From Ornithodoros turicata (Eukaryota > Arthropoda > Arachnida > Ixodida > Argasidae), in contig NC_088201.1 in NCBI RefSeq assembly GCF_037126465.1, positions 67,850,879 through 67,914,878 of the forward strand: 64,000 nucleotides of DNA, given 5' to 3'. The position numbers were made by a program, and so were the translations under genes. This document shows, one piece after another, positions 36,001-41,121 of this stretch. Under the pieces are notes generated by a model. The model was not told the origin of the DNA. It did no database searches and saw nothing but the letters and a program-made list of their open reading frames with translations. Each line of letters starts with the position of its first letter. Position 1 is the stretch's first letter.

Positions 36001-36125
36001 AAAACCTGGCTCCTCACAAGCGCTTGCATGGTGGAATTGAATTCGTAGAGAACATACCGAAGTCAGACACGGGCAAGAACCTGAGAAGAGCTCTTCGTGA
36101 TGCCTACATACAGAGCATAAACTAG
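2892..36125 (+). CDS. Acyl-CoA synthetase, 4CL / luciferin 4-monooxygenase-like (10 exons)
   Basis: Joining 2892-3014, 5482-5689, 7085-7191, 18299-18498, 20018-20189, 20386-20557, 23909-24009, 25721-25865, 35667-35921 and 36001-36125 gives 535 residues with no internal stop, the usual length of the family. Members activate a carboxylic acid with ATP to an acyl-adenylate and pass it to CoA. Visible motifs are the P-loop [10 protein letters not shown] (188-197), PLMH with His234, YGMTE (329-333), the TGD motif Thr409-Gly410-Asp411, the hinge DRIKELIK (425-432) and a C-terminal lysine in DTGKNLRR (Lys520). The loop after the hinge reads [10 protein letters not shown], where relatives normally have a glycine. 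The C-terminus QSIN is not a peroxisomal SKL-type signal, so a cytosolic location is possible. The substrate cannot be read from sequence. Arthropod genomes hold many such paralogues, and bioluminescence is not implied. Confidence 0.92.
3312..3543. mobile_element. MITE family B, degraded (intron 1)
   Basis: The ends resemble AAAACGGAACTTGACGGC and GGTGAAGTTCTGTTTTTAGAGT, with inner arms built on GGCGTACGCC and TTCGAAGA. It matches the complete family B copy at 31492-31734 in order. Confidence 0.6.
3544..5481. other. Rest of intron 1, nothing assigned
   Basis: A TTAAAGGGG motif at 3939 resembles the end of the TTAA-flanked element at 37880 but no partner end is visible. The open frame at 4506-4988 has no recognisable domain and no splice context. 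Confidence 0.4.
5482..5689 (+). CDS. Synthetase exon 2 (residues 42-111)
   Basis: The acceptor is CCGCAG and the donor is C|GTAGGT (phase 1). It encodes the FTYAEIYK and [11 protein letters not shown] segments of the N-terminal Rossmann-like subdomain. Confidence 0.92.
5938..6215. mobile_element. MITE family B (intron 2)
   Basis: The copy starts CACTCTAAGAACAGAACTTC and ends GAAGTTCTGAAGAGTG, with TA on both sides (5936-5937, 6216-6217). An AT-rich ATAATAATGATAATAA stretch has expanded inside. Confidence 0.75.
6218..6329. mobile_element. MITE family A half-copy
   Basis: The sequence follows one arm of family A (CCAACCATCATCCCG to the GTGACACTTATGCAG loop) and then meets the next MITE. Confidence 0.5.
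6332..6580. mobile_element. MITE family A, complete (intron 2)
   Basis: This 249-bp near-perfect palindrome begins CACTCTTAAAAATGAACTTC and ends TTAAGAGTG, with TA duplicated at both sides. The loop is around GTGACAATTATGAACAG. Confidence 0.85.
6746..6862. repeat. Pyrimidine/poly-C repeat with MITE-type right end
   Basis: This is a second copy of the segment inside the MITE at 1425-1777. It shares GGCTATAGTCGTGACGA, GGCCAACAACGGC, a long poly-C run and the terminal TTTTTAAGAGTG. Confidence 0.65.
6863..6887. repeat. Pentanucleotide repeat TAGAG
   Basis: Five tandem units follow directly on the GAGTG end of the preceding repeat. Confidence 0.85.
7085..7191 (+). CDS. Synthetase exon 3 (residues 111-146)
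   Basis: The acceptor is GATGTAG and the donor is AAG|GTACGC (phase 0). The split codon rebuilds Arg111, giving [17 protein letters not shown], the expected family sequence. Confidence 0.92.
7283..7317. mobile_element. MITE family A, right-end fragment
   Basis: GGTGCTATGCGGTGAAGTTC followed by TTTTAAGAGTGTA is the family A right terminus without its left arm. Confidence 0.6.
7318..8697. other. Intron 3 start, nothing assigned
   Basis: It contains a GATC-rich short run near 7467-7492 and a 15-bp poly-C tract (8018-8032). No domain or repeat end was recognised. Confidence 0.4.
8698..8890 (-). repeat. SINE body, minus strand, headless
   Basis: A (GGT)n run at the left end is followed by the reverse complement of the SINE body seen at 24601-24860 (GTCGGCCCAGGACGCAC and GTCTGACAGCGTCTGAGG regions). 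The tRNA-like head is missing. Confidence 0.7.
9477..10378 (-). pseudogene. LINE RNase H and C-terminal zinc-knuckle region
   Basis: [19 protein letters not shown] and [18 protein letters not shown] are RNase H signatures, followed by [21 protein letters not shown]. The tail [22 protein letters not shown] is the Cys/His motif usual at the end of such LINE ORF2 proteins. Several frames are needed to read it through. Confidence 0.75.
10709..11931 (-). pseudogene. LINE reverse transcriptase domain
   Basis: Readable blocks are [37 protein letters not shown], and [11 protein letters not shown] with the catalytic Asp pair. After these come the thumb region [15 protein letters not shown] and [11 protein letters not shown]. 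Stop codons and shifts lie near 11215, 11600 and 11705. Confidence 0.8.
12231..12960 (-). pseudogene. LINE endonuclease domain, C-terminal part
   Basis: [24 protein letters not shown] and [10 protein letters not shown] are signatures of the exonuclease-endonuclease-phosphatase fold of LINE endonucleases. The N-terminal part of the same domain lies beyond the CACTA-like insert at 14264-14430. Confidence 0.75.
12966..14263 (-). mobile_element. CACTA-like DNA transposon inserted in the LINE
   Basis: The 1298-bp element starts CACTCTAAATCG and ends CGATTTAGAGTG. The terminal inverted repeats are about 35 bp and are followed by subterminal TACACC/GGTGTA repeats. TG is duplicated on both sides (12964-12965, 14264-14265). 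Removing the element plus one TG restores the LINE endonuclease frame (YLSQGNNP). A 20-bp stem with a 4-nt loop sits at 14084-14127. Termini beginning CACT and a 2-bp duplication point to the animal CACTA/EnSpm group; this is inference. Confidence 0.75.
13364..14033 (-). pseudogene. Transposase-like fragment inside the CACTA-like element
   Basis: Two overlapping frames (13716-14033, then 13364-13852) read [13 protein letters not shown] and then [15 protein letters not shown] with [12 protein letters not shown] recognise this block from multicopy transposon proteins of arthropods and fish. A shift in the overlap breaks the frame, and the N-terminal catalytic part is missing. Orientation is the same as that of the LINE it sits in. 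Confidence 0.55.
14434..15176 (-). pseudogene. LINE ORF1 remnant
   Basis: The Lys/Arg- and Gln-rich segments [17 protein letters not shown] and [12 protein letters not shown] are followed by a hydrophobic helix ([18 protein letters not shown]) and a stop just upstream of the endonuclease. That matches the place and composition of an ORF1 nucleic-acid-binding protein. No zinc knuckle is visible. Confidence 0.45.
15850..15921 (+). tRNA. tRNA-like sequence (Thr-like), probably a SINE head
   Basis: All four arms can pair: acceptor GTTAGCT with AGCTGGC (two G-U pairs), D stem GCTC/GAGC, anticodon stem CTGGA/TCCAG, and T stem GTGGG/CCTAC. The B box GGTTCGAGTCC is intact. The loop CCGGTAA would give anticodon GGT, but position 33 is C instead of U, and TC replaces TA after the acceptor stem. 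The CTTTTCAG-type tail and these defects favour a tRNA-derived SINE or pseudo-tRNA. Confidence 0.45.
15922..16808. other. Intron 3 middle, nothing assigned
   Basis: It contains a C-rich run (about 16198-16222) and a TTG microsatellite near 16432-16454. No domain was recognised. Confidence 0.4.
16809..17161 (-). pseudogene. LINE 3'-end fragment
   Basis: The minus strand reads [20 protein letters not shown], the His/Cys end motif of an ORF2 protein. It is followed by a tail containing CCACCAGCAGCGGGGATGAG. Everything upstream in the LINE is missing. Confidence 0.45.
17162..17465. mobile_element. hAT-type MITE
   Basis: The left end is CAATGGTTCCCAAAGTGTGG and the right end is AGTTTGGGAAACGCTG, the familiar hAT terminal form. 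The flanking 8-mers TTCTAGTG and TTCTATAG agree at six positions, a likely decayed target duplication. Confidence 0.6.
17571..17604. repeat. T/TTC microsatellite
   Basis: A T-rich run passes into tandem TTC units. Confidence 0.85.
17630..17842. mobile_element. hAT right-end fragment
   Basis: The stretch ends GTGGTCCGCGACTCTTGAG then GAGGCCTCTGGTCTAC, the typical right-end layout of hAT elements of the CCCAAAGTGTGG family. No left end is in reach. Confidence 0.4.
18299..18498 (+). CDS. Synthetase exon 4 (residues 147-213), ATP-binding P-loop
   Basis: The acceptor is TCTTGCAG and the donor is GG|GTGAGTG (phase 2). It carries [18 protein letters not shown], the AMP-binding signature that contacts ATP phosphates. 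Confidence 0.95.
18499..20017. other. Intron 4, possible TTAA-flanked repeat
   Basis: TTAAAGGG at 18586 and CCCCTTTAA at 19567 could be element ends, but their inner sequences do not match. A poly-G run (19337-19349) lies between two copies of ATTTAGAAACAAGTACA in inverted orientation (about 19315-19370), a small hairpin. No domain was recognised. Confidence 0.35.
20018..20189 (+). CDS. Synthetase exon 5 (residues 213-270)
   Basis: The acceptor is ACTTTAG and the donor is AAG|GTATCT (phase 0). It holds APLMHVSG, with His234 at the position of the active-site histidine of luciferase-like enzymes. Confidence 0.93.
20386..20557 (+). CDS. Synthetase exon 6 (residues 271-328)
   Basis: The acceptor is CATGTAG and the donor is G|GTAAGTC (phase 1). 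The upstream acceptor was chosen over the CGCTCAG at about 20431 because it adds [10 protein letters not shown], which fits the family between EKYK and the LLDKY helix. Intron 5 is only 196 bp. Confidence 0.88.
20558..21180. other. Intron 6 start, nothing assigned
   Basis: No repeat end, domain or RNA gene was recognised. Confidence 0.4.
21181..21424. mobile_element. Degraded MITE related to family B
   Basis: The left end has ACAGAACTTCACCGCATAA and the right end has TGGTGAGGTTTTGTCGTTAGA. Arms with CAGAATGATG and ATTCTGAATG pair. No target duplication is visible. Confidence 0.45.
21509..21789 (+). repeat. tRNA-derived SINE, full length
   Basis: The head has an A-box-like TGGCATAGTGGTTAAGATG and an intact B box GGTTCGAATCC (21569-21579). 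The body has GTCGGCCCAGGACGCA and the tail has CTTCGCGGCGCTAACAC before an A run. The head is arranged as an internal RNA polymerase III promoter. Family members are at 24601, 51475 and, in part, 8698 and 42354. Confidence 0.8.
21790..22018. mobile_element. MITE family B, left end lost
   Basis: The inner arms carry GATTCGAAGAGAGA and CCTTTCGAATCAGAAG, and the right end is GAAGTTCTGTTTTTAGAGTG. The left end merges with the SINE tail. Confidence 0.55.
22290..22375. repeat. Small inverted repeat built on AGAGTCACTGA
   Basis: AGTAGAGTCACTGAATAGC and GCTATTCAGTGACTCTAGC face each other around internal copies of the same unit, giving a strong hairpin. Confidence 0.7.
22658..22885. repeat. Interspersed repeat, copy 1
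   Basis: Blocks CATCCCAACGAAGGCTACTG, a pyrimidine-rich TCTCCCTCTCCTGTACCACC run and GCAGGCTGACCGTACCTCC recur in the same order at 48865-49090. Confidence 0.6.
22950..23212. mobile_element. MITE family A, diverged (intron 6)
   Basis: It begins CACTCTTAAAACAGAACTTC and ends GGTTTAAGAGTG. Flanking dinucleotides are TG and TA, so no duplication can be shown. Confidence 0.6.
23213..23500. mobile_element. Degraded MITE family A copy
   Basis: Arm motifs such as GGCATACGCCTTCC, CACAAATCAGG and GTTATGTGGTGAAGTACTG are family A sequence in order, without clean termini. Confidence 0.4.
23643..23742. repeat. 100-bp palindrome
   Basis: The left arm starts TTGACGATAAAAGCGCTAAA and the right arm is its reverse complement, meeting at CATAGAG-TG-CTCTATG with a few small mismatches in between. 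Confidence 0.85.
23909..24009 (+). CDS. Synthetase exon 7 (residues 328-361)
   Basis: The acceptor is TATTGCAG and the donor is AAG|GTGTGC (phase 0). It encodes YGMTEVSG, the adenine-binding motif, and SNVGKPAP. Confidence 0.94.
24045..24240. mobile_element. MITE left end and a repeat shared with 63210
   Basis: CTAAAAACAGAACTTCACCG is a family B left end. It is followed by GGTAGCAAGCGAGCTGGTGG and ATCCATAACTTAAAAACCCG, also found in diverged form at about 63217-63263. Confidence 0.4.
24601..24860 (+). repeat. tRNA-derived SINE
   Basis: The head is GCTCCCGCGGCTAAGTGGTT and the B box is GGTTCGAATCC. The body has TCGGCACAATTCCCTTAGAA and GTCGGCCCAGGACGCAC, and the copy ends in a CACCAC microsatellite. 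Confidence 0.8.
24969..25217. mobile_element. MITE family A, complete, AA target site
   Basis: This 249-bp palindromic copy begins CACTCTTAAAAATGAACTTC and ends TTTTTAAGAGTG. It is flanked by AA on both sides (24967-24968, 25218-25219). Confidence 0.85.
25323..25355. repeat. Poly-T then poly-C tract
   Basis: 13 T, then CGA, then 17 C. Confidence 0.9.
25721..25865 (+). CDS. Synthetase exon 8 (residues 362-410)
   Basis: The acceptor is GGTATGTAG and the donor is ACTG|GTACCT (phase 1). It encodes [13 protein letters not shown] and FNKPEAT, up to the Thr of the ribose-binding TGD motif. Confidence 0.93.
25980..26941 (-). repeat. 3' LTR of the Ty3/gypsy element
   Basis: On the minus strand a purine tract GAAAAGGGGGCAG is followed directly by TGTCACAAATCC, the form of a polypurine tract and LTR start (boundary at 26941). 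The inner LTR has a Pol II-like AT-rich region. The outer end is a guess, because no second LTR is available to compare. Confidence 0.45.
27161..27955 (-). pseudogene. Ty3/gypsy RT connection and RNase H
   Basis: [20 protein letters not shown] is the end of a gypsy reverse transcriptase. It is followed by [36 protein letters not shown] and [13 protein letters not shown] of the RNase H. A stop separates the two open parts near 27720, and the frame runs out shortly after [19 protein letters not shown]. Confidence 0.8.
27960..28734 (-). pseudogene. Ty3/gypsy reverse transcriptase core, broken
   Basis: [20 protein letters not shown] opens the domain. DLAKGYWQI is readable at about 28249-28272 and [12 protein letters not shown] at about 28060-28090, directly after an in-frame stop. 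At least two frame changes occur between these blocks. Confidence 0.75.
28701..30019 (-). pseudogene. Ty3/gypsy integrase (zinc finger, core, C-terminal)
   Basis: The HHCC finger runs from [12 protein letters not shown] to TCVICQRT. The core shows the three acidic residues in [15 protein letters not shown] and VEKFNGTLK. The C-terminal part [20 protein letters not shown] is a GPY/F-type module ending [14 protein letters not shown]. It is broken near 29747 and 29150. Its position upstream of the reverse transcriptase is unusual for Ty3/gypsy. Confidence 0.8.
30038..30480 (-). pseudogene. Ty3/gypsy protease remnant and linker
   Basis: [14 protein letters not shown] is followed after a frame change by [19 protein letters not shown] and [12 protein letters not shown], which match the end of a retroviral-type aspartic protease and the segment after it in this retrotransposon group. 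The catalytic Asp motif itself is not visible. Confidence 0.5.
30491..31208. other. Intron 8 stretch, nothing assigned
   Basis: It contains a poly-T run (30695-30712) and a poly-A run (30841-30854). No domain was recognised. Confidence 0.4.
31209..31445. mobile_element. MITE family A, variant loop
   Basis: It begins CACTCTTAGAAATGAACTTC and ends TTTTTAAGAGTG, with TA on both sides. The inner arm is GGAGGAGCCTATTTTGTGCC instead of the GGCGTACGCC type, meeting at CATTATGCACGG. Confidence 0.85.
31492..31734. mobile_element. MITE family B, complete, TG target site
   Basis: It begins CACTCTAAAAACACAGCTTC and ends CTCTGTTTTTAGAGTG, with TG on both sides (31490-31491, 31735-31736). The loop is around AATTATCATATCGACAC. 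Confidence 0.85.
31738..32229. other. Intron 8 stretch, mostly unassigned
   Basis: A short tandem ACATACGACGC/ACATACGACAT run occurs at about 32021-32047. The end may be the start of the LINE fragment that follows. Confidence 0.35.
32230..33476 (+). pseudogene. LINE RNase H and 3' end, broken
   Basis: The plus strand reads [20 protein letters not shown] then [17 protein letters not shown] and, later, [20 protein letters not shown], all RNase H segments of an I-like LINE. After the MITE at 32813-33022 it continues with [16 protein letters not shown] and [19 protein letters not shown], the usual end of such proteins. It is a different lineage from the LINE at 9450-15180. Confidence 0.65.
32813..33022. 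mobile_element. MITE family A with internal deletion
   Basis: It begins CACTCTTAAAAATGAGCGTC and ends TTTTTAAGAGTG, with TA on both sides. About 40 bp of the left arm is missing. It sits in the LINE fragment. Confidence 0.85.
33477..34644. mobile_element. Tc1-like transposon with very long inverted repeats
   Basis: The ends are CAGTGCTGGACAAAAGTTTA and, on the other strand, CAGTGCTGGATAAAGTTTAC, flanked by TA (33475-33476, 34645-34646). The inverted repeats run for about 370-380 bp on each side (to about 33845 and from about 34268), far beyond simple Tc1 ends. The middle keeps only the C-terminal third of a transposase. Confidence 0.85.
33846..34260 (+). pseudogene. Tc1-like transposase C-terminal fragment
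   Basis: Readable on the plus strand are [30 protein letters not shown] and [20 protein letters not shown]. Relatives have the second catalytic Asp in a DSAPAH block and the third acidic residue in NPIENxW. The N-terminal DNA-binding region and first Asp are missing, so it cannot encode an active enzyme. Confidence 0.75.
34647..35666. other. End of intron 8, nothing assigned
   Basis: The first 200 bp may continue the LINE 3' tail interrupted by the Tc1-like element. Beyond that no repeat or domain was recognised. Confidence 0.35.
35667..35921 (+). CDS. Synthetase exon 9 (residues 410-495), hinge and C-terminal domain
   Basis: The acceptor is ATGTGCAG and the donor is GCAG|GTAAGG (phase 1). 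It completes TGD, holds the hinge DRIKELIK and the start of the mobile C-terminal domain. The loop is CMDQ instead of the usual YKGY type. Confidence 0.93.
36001..36125 (+). CDS. Synthetase exon 10 (residues 495-535 and stop)
   Basis: The acceptor is CATTCCAG after a 79-bp intron. It encodes [18 protein letters not shown] with catalytic Lys520 and ends IQSIN followed by TAG. Confidence 0.94.
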
Positions 36126-36467
36126 AAGACGTTCAAGAATATCGCGATGCTTTTCTCTTTAAAATTAGATTTCAGTTGCCTTCTCATGTCCGATTTGCAG
36201 AATATATACATATACTGTACATTTTACACGAGATGACGATTTAATATCGTCTCAGATATATTTCGTCACGCAAAGTCGGGTCACGATATGTCGATCGTTG
36301 TACGCAGAAATGACAAACTTTTGAGGTAGAACTGGTTGGATGACTGCTCAGACACGCTATCTGAGTATTTGTAAGAGTAGAACAAGGTACGGAACCAAGT
36401 CGTCTGCATCTACTCCGGCTCACTCGAGGTGTGAAAGAGCAAGGCTATGTAGCAGTGTCGTTGCAGC

Positions 36468-36487
36468 AATAAAATTACACTAATAAA
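36468..36487 (+). terminator. Polyadenylation signals of the synthetase gene
   Basis: AATAAA occurs at 36468-36473 and again at 36482-36487, about 345-360 nt after the stop codon. Confidence 0.6.
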
Positions 36488-36652
36488 CAGTAGTAAAGCA
36501 CAGTGGAAGTGTGAGACTCTAAATACCAATGCAGCTAAAAGACCATGCATGCATTAAGAGGTCCGGAACGTACGCGTACCGGACGATTCACCCTGTCTTA
36601 TACCGTCACCGTTTTGGTATTAGCGTTTGGAATGTATTTGAATAGTCTTTGG

Positions 36653-37532
36653 CAGTGATGGCCAGTAGTTAACTGCATGTAGTTAAACTACTGGTTAAAC
36701 TACTTGATTGTAGTTAAAAAGTAGTTAACTACTTGCAGAAATGTAGTGGCAACTACTAGGTAAACTACTATTTTAAGTATAGTTATTATAAGTTATAGTT
36801 AACTACAGTAGTTAGGTTACCGAAGGCGCCAACTACTTCCGATTTTGCCGCAAGCTTTACGGCACGATTGGGCTTCCGATTGATTGATTGATTATTTAAA
36901 AGAAAACCAGGGAGAAATTGAACTTGTCTCCTGACTAGTTCTGCTACTCCCAAAACAAACAAACAAACAACACAAAACAAACAAAAGTACATTCCCCTTC
37001 CCCAACAATTAGTGTGTTAGTACACTTGGTGCAAGTGATAAATATCAATCAATCAATCACTTTATTTTTCAAATATCACTAGAACATGCAGAGAAACAGA
37101 TACCTTGAGCTAGTTGTTTGATGAGAAAGGAGGTGCAGAGCAATTGTGTCGTGCATGTGTACTAAATCTTCACTTTTAATGCCTGTCTAATGAAGCCTCA
37201 TTTGCTGTGAAATAATTCGGCAACTTAGTTTATCGCGTAGCCACAGAAAGAATCCCGCCGCAAGCTTTGTATTTGACGATCGTAGCAATGCTTGAGGCAA
37301 AGTTTATTATTGCTTGTGATTCATATTTAGGTGCCGAAGAACACTACAAGAGATTAGTGTTGGTGGACAACGTTAAGTAGTTATAGATGTAGTTAACTAT
37401 ATTGCAGTAGTTAAAAAAGTAGTTTTAACTACTCGCCCGAAAAGTAGTTGAACTACTAGTTAAACTACTCAATCACAAAGTAGTTACCAGTTATAGTTAA
37501 ACTACTGTAGAAGTAGTTAGTGGCCATCACTG
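36653..37532. mobile_element. Non-autonomous hAT element, perfect 8-bp target duplication
   Basis: It begins CAGTGATGGCCAGTAGTTAA and ends AGTTAGTGGCCATCACTG, flanked by GTCTTTGG on both sides (36645-36652, 37533-37540). Both subterminal regions are packed with GTAGTTAA/TTAACTAC units, a likely array of transposase-binding sites. It has no coding capacity. Confidence 0.9.
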
Positions 37533-37879
37533 GTCTTTGGTCGTATGTTGGTTTGCATCTCGTCGCGTGCATTGGTTTGCGTGGTTGGTGTAACCCTAAA
37601 CTTGTATTCGCGATGAAGCCTTGAAAAGCAAGTGAAGATAACATCACAGGAACAGTTGGCTTGACTCTGTAGAGGAAGCCGGGCGAGACGTCAGCATGGG
37701 TCACAGGGGTCTTCTAGCCATAGGTCTTCTTCTACAATGGCTGGATTGCAACTTCCTGTCAAAATGACGTAAGGGAAGTTTCAAAGTTACGTGGATTTAC
37801 GCTTCCGGTCCGAGGTACAACTGGCTGGAGTCACATAGCGTCTGCGTGTTTTCAAAATGGGCGGACGTTCAGTGCTTAA

Positions 37880-38735
37880 AGGGGCCGTAAACAGGCCACC
37901 AAACATTTTTGAAATAATGATACCCCATGAAAGAACACAGCTCATAATACCCAAATATACATTTCGTTCGGCTCATGCCAGCTCGTTGACCCGTATAACT
38001 GCTTTCAAAGATGAGTAACCAGCGAGCCTCTCTCCACAACGCATACGTCACATGGCTACGTAGCGTTTTGCCTTCCAATCGGGGGGCCGAGCTGCGCACA
38101 TGACGTTTCAAATTACCAGCCAATAAACATACTTCGTTATCAGCTGTGAGTCGGAGCGCTCAGTTTGTTTGTGTGAAACGACGTTTTGCGTTCCGTGGTT
38201 CCGAAATTCAACGTCATGACATCTTCAACATCTCCGGCTGGCGCAAACGTCAACAGCTGGGCTGCTATCACATGACGCGATTCGAACCCGGGTTCCTCCC
38301 AGTCACGACGTGACATGGCCAGCACGCTATCCACTGTACCACGCGAGCTCGTGACGTGATGCCGCGTGGCTCAAACCAAAGCACTGCACCCCAGTTGTCG
38401 GAACCATTCGAAGATGACGAAGTCTCAGTTTGAGGCTCTAACTGTTTAGACTTCAAATAGAAGAGGATTCACGTTCATCTAGTCCAATTCCGCATTTGAA
38501 ATAAAATCGTACATGGAACACTCAATCGTAATTGGTGGGGAAAGCGCTACGTCAAAATGACGCAAAGTTAGAGCGTGGGGCGGAGCTAAAATGCGAAAGA
38601 GTGCAGTGAATATTTCATCCGTATGCAAGTGCCTTTTGTTTTTGAGCGTTAGTAATTGCAAGGAGTTTTCACGGCCTAAGTTCCAATAATATAACACAAA
38701 GAAATGTGCACCTTTTGTACCTGTTTACGGCCCCT
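37880..38735. mobile_element. TTAA-flanked DNA element
   Basis: The inverted ends AGGGGCCGTAAACAGG match for 16 bp and TTAA flanks both sides (37876-37879, 38736-38739). A TTAA target and a purine-rich terminus fit Kolobok- or piggyBac-like groups; I cannot decide between them. There is no coding capacity. Confidence 0.7.
38275..38346 (-). repeat. tRNA-like SINE head inside the TTAA element
   Basis: On the minus strand it reads CGCGTGGTACAGTGGATAGC and then the B-box region GGGTTCGAATC. It resembles the heads of the SINEs at 21509 and 24601, but no body follows. Confidence 0.55.
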
Positions 38736-38739
38736 TTAA

Positions 38740-39516
38740 CGGCACTAATTCTGTGCAAAAAGGAAAAATGTATCGCGGCCCTGGTATTCTGCGGCTTAGA
38801 AAAATGTCATCAGCGTAAAAGAAAACTAAACTAGGCGGTGTAGGCACTTGTCACCATATGCCGTGCTGTGTACTTACCATGTTGAATTGTGCGTAACTGT
38901 GATAATATATAAGCTCATAATGTGAAAAGAATTTCATTAAAGTCACGACTTCATCTCAAACTAAGAGGAAACTACTACATGTCCCCAGGGTGCAAAAGAT
39001 TGCTGCGTCAAATACTGCCTGTAGATTTCGGTGTATCATATCTGAAATGTTGCTTGTTATCTTTGTTTACGTCGAATTAGACGCGTTCTAACGGAACATT
39101 TCGCACAGCAAAAGGTCGCGATTTCAACGCGTAAAGAAAAGTGCGTGTGAAATATTAGTTAAAGTATAACGTACTTGTTTGGGGGGCAGGCGTTCCCAGG
39201 CGACCTAATCTCGGTAGTCCTTTCAGCCGAAGTTTATAAACTACTGCTTTGCTCGAAATGAGCGAACTAAAATTTCGGACCGGAAGTTCGAAGTCCCAGC
39301 ATGCGCAGCGCCACCCATCCGCTACTCATCCAACGGAGCCACACTTTAGTTACGACAAGACGTCTCTGCTGTCATCGATCCACGGGCAACTGGTGATTTG
39401 TTTATTTATGAAAGTGCCACTACGGTCTAAATCTCGTGTCTCAGGATCCTATATTAATCCTGATTTATACTATTGCAATCTGCGTGTCGCCGATTGTATT
39501 CTGCCAAAATATTTTT
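38740..39516. other. Intergenic, nothing assigned
   Basis: No repeat end or domain was recognised. Confidence 0.4.
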
Positions 39517-39700
39517 AAATGCGATAGCATTTATGAGCAATCTCATTGCTTTTTGTTGAGGCAGGATATATAGCCCCGTAAGACCTGCACTCATTGACTG
39601 CTGCTTGGATATCACGTGTGTTGTGATAACGCCGAAATGTTCCCAAGCGATAACAAACGTGACCATGAAACGTGGAAAAACCAGTCCTCCTCAGGTAACC
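39517..39700 (+). repeat. Interspersed repeat starting AAATGCGATAGCATTTA
   Basis: The palindromic start is followed by GAGGCAGGATATATAG, CACGTGTGTTGTGATAACG and CATGAAACGTGGAAAAAC. A reverse-oriented copy lies at 50452-50640, and the start motif alone recurs at 42477. Confidence 0.65.
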
Positions 39701-39888
39701 GAGGATGCGGCTGTAGAGTATGTACCACTGCGCCAATCTACAACGTTGCAAGCTCATTGGCCCAGACTGTGTGCGTGCTCCGATTGGTCGACAACGTTTT
39801 GAAATCACATTTTGTACGCGCGCATGCGTGTGCAGCGTCCCGGCGGCCGTTTCAGCATAGTTTCGAAATAGCTCGCATCGGTCGGCAC

Positions 39889-40075
39889 GGCGTCCGTCCT
39901 CTTGTGTTCTGTGTTTCGGTGATGTCAATCGGCAGAACAGTTTGTGATTCTACGCGTGTTGTGCTGTTCCTGGACACGACTATTATCCCACGTACAGTCT
40001 ATCAACTACGGAACTGGGATGCTTCGTGGGCTGGTGCGGTTGGAGCGTGAAGAACGCGTTCGAGCGCCGTCGGAT
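39889..40075 (+). repeat. Direct duplication, unit 1
   Basis: TGTTTCGGTGATGTCAATCG through CAACTACGGAACTGGGATGC and GCGTGAAGAACGCG recurs with small changes at 40183-40406. Confidence 0.75.
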
Positions 40076-40182
40076 TTTGAGGCCTGACAACAAAGACAGG
40101 ATTACGATTACGTGCCAGACAAGCGCCTTTTCCGCTCTGCAAACAACGAAAGAAGATGCTCATCATTAAATCGGCCGGCAAG

Positions 40183-40406
40183 GCGTCCTCTTGTGTTCCG
40201 TGTTTCGGTGATGTCAATCGGCAGAACAGTTTGTAGAAGTGTTCGCTGGTTTATTCATGCGTCGATGTGATTCAACATGTGTTGTACTGTTCCTGGGCAC
40301 GACTATTATCCGACGAACAGCCTATCAACTCCGGAACTGGAATGCTTCGTGCGTTGGAGCGGTTGGAGAGTGAAGAACAAGCGCGGGCCCCGTCGGATTT
40401 CGAGAG
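40183..40406 (+). repeat. Direct duplication, unit 2
   Basis: It repeats unit 1 in the same order and direction, with about 35 bp extra after CAGAACAGTTTGT. Confidence 0.75.
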
Positions 40407-40409
40407 CTG

Positions 40410-41121
40410 TGTTCGTTTTGCTTCAAGTTCGAACTTAGTTACAGTGCGTCAGCAACGGACTTTGTATTCACAGTGCATCCACGTATCAGATCTTTGAATC
40501 AGTGCTTTGTGTCAAATAAATATTTCTGTTAGCCAAAAGAAGCTTCAGTTATTTTGAATATCGGGTAACGGTGGTAGGCGTGAAATCCGGTAGAAATCGA
40601 TGGTAGCCAGAACCGGTCGAAAGGTCAGCCAAAGTTAAGGCTCCTGATTAGCCGACTGGCATTGCATAATTTCTACAACGTTGCACTCTCATTGGTCGTG
40701 TGCCCAGTGTTGTGTGAATTATCTCAAACTATGGGCGCTATGGGGAGCTGTTGGAGCCTGGAAAAACTCCCTCGCGGTGGCGAGGGATCGTTGACGGAAC
40801 GAGGGAGCGTAGTGACGTGGAGGGTGGAGGAGAGAAGCCGTTAAAGGAGGTAAGAGCTCCTATATGCATGTATTTAGTTAGGGGTTTAATAGATGTAATA
40901 TTGTTCTTCTACGCTTCGTAATTCTATTTACAATTTATTGTTCAATTCTTCTAATTCATAACTTGTGCAGCGTTAATAAAAAACGCACTCTCTTTCGTAT
41001 ATGGGCGAGTAGACTCCCCCCACCGCCGTCCAGATACCTATGTCCATCGTTACGTCATCTGAAGGATTGTAGCACCCAATCAGACGCCAACGCGGAGGTA
41101 CACATAACGTTCTGCTTTACC
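40410..41121. other. Intergenic, nothing assigned
   Basis: Short CCCTCG-type inverted motifs near 40768-40805 are the only structure seen. Confidence 0.35.
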
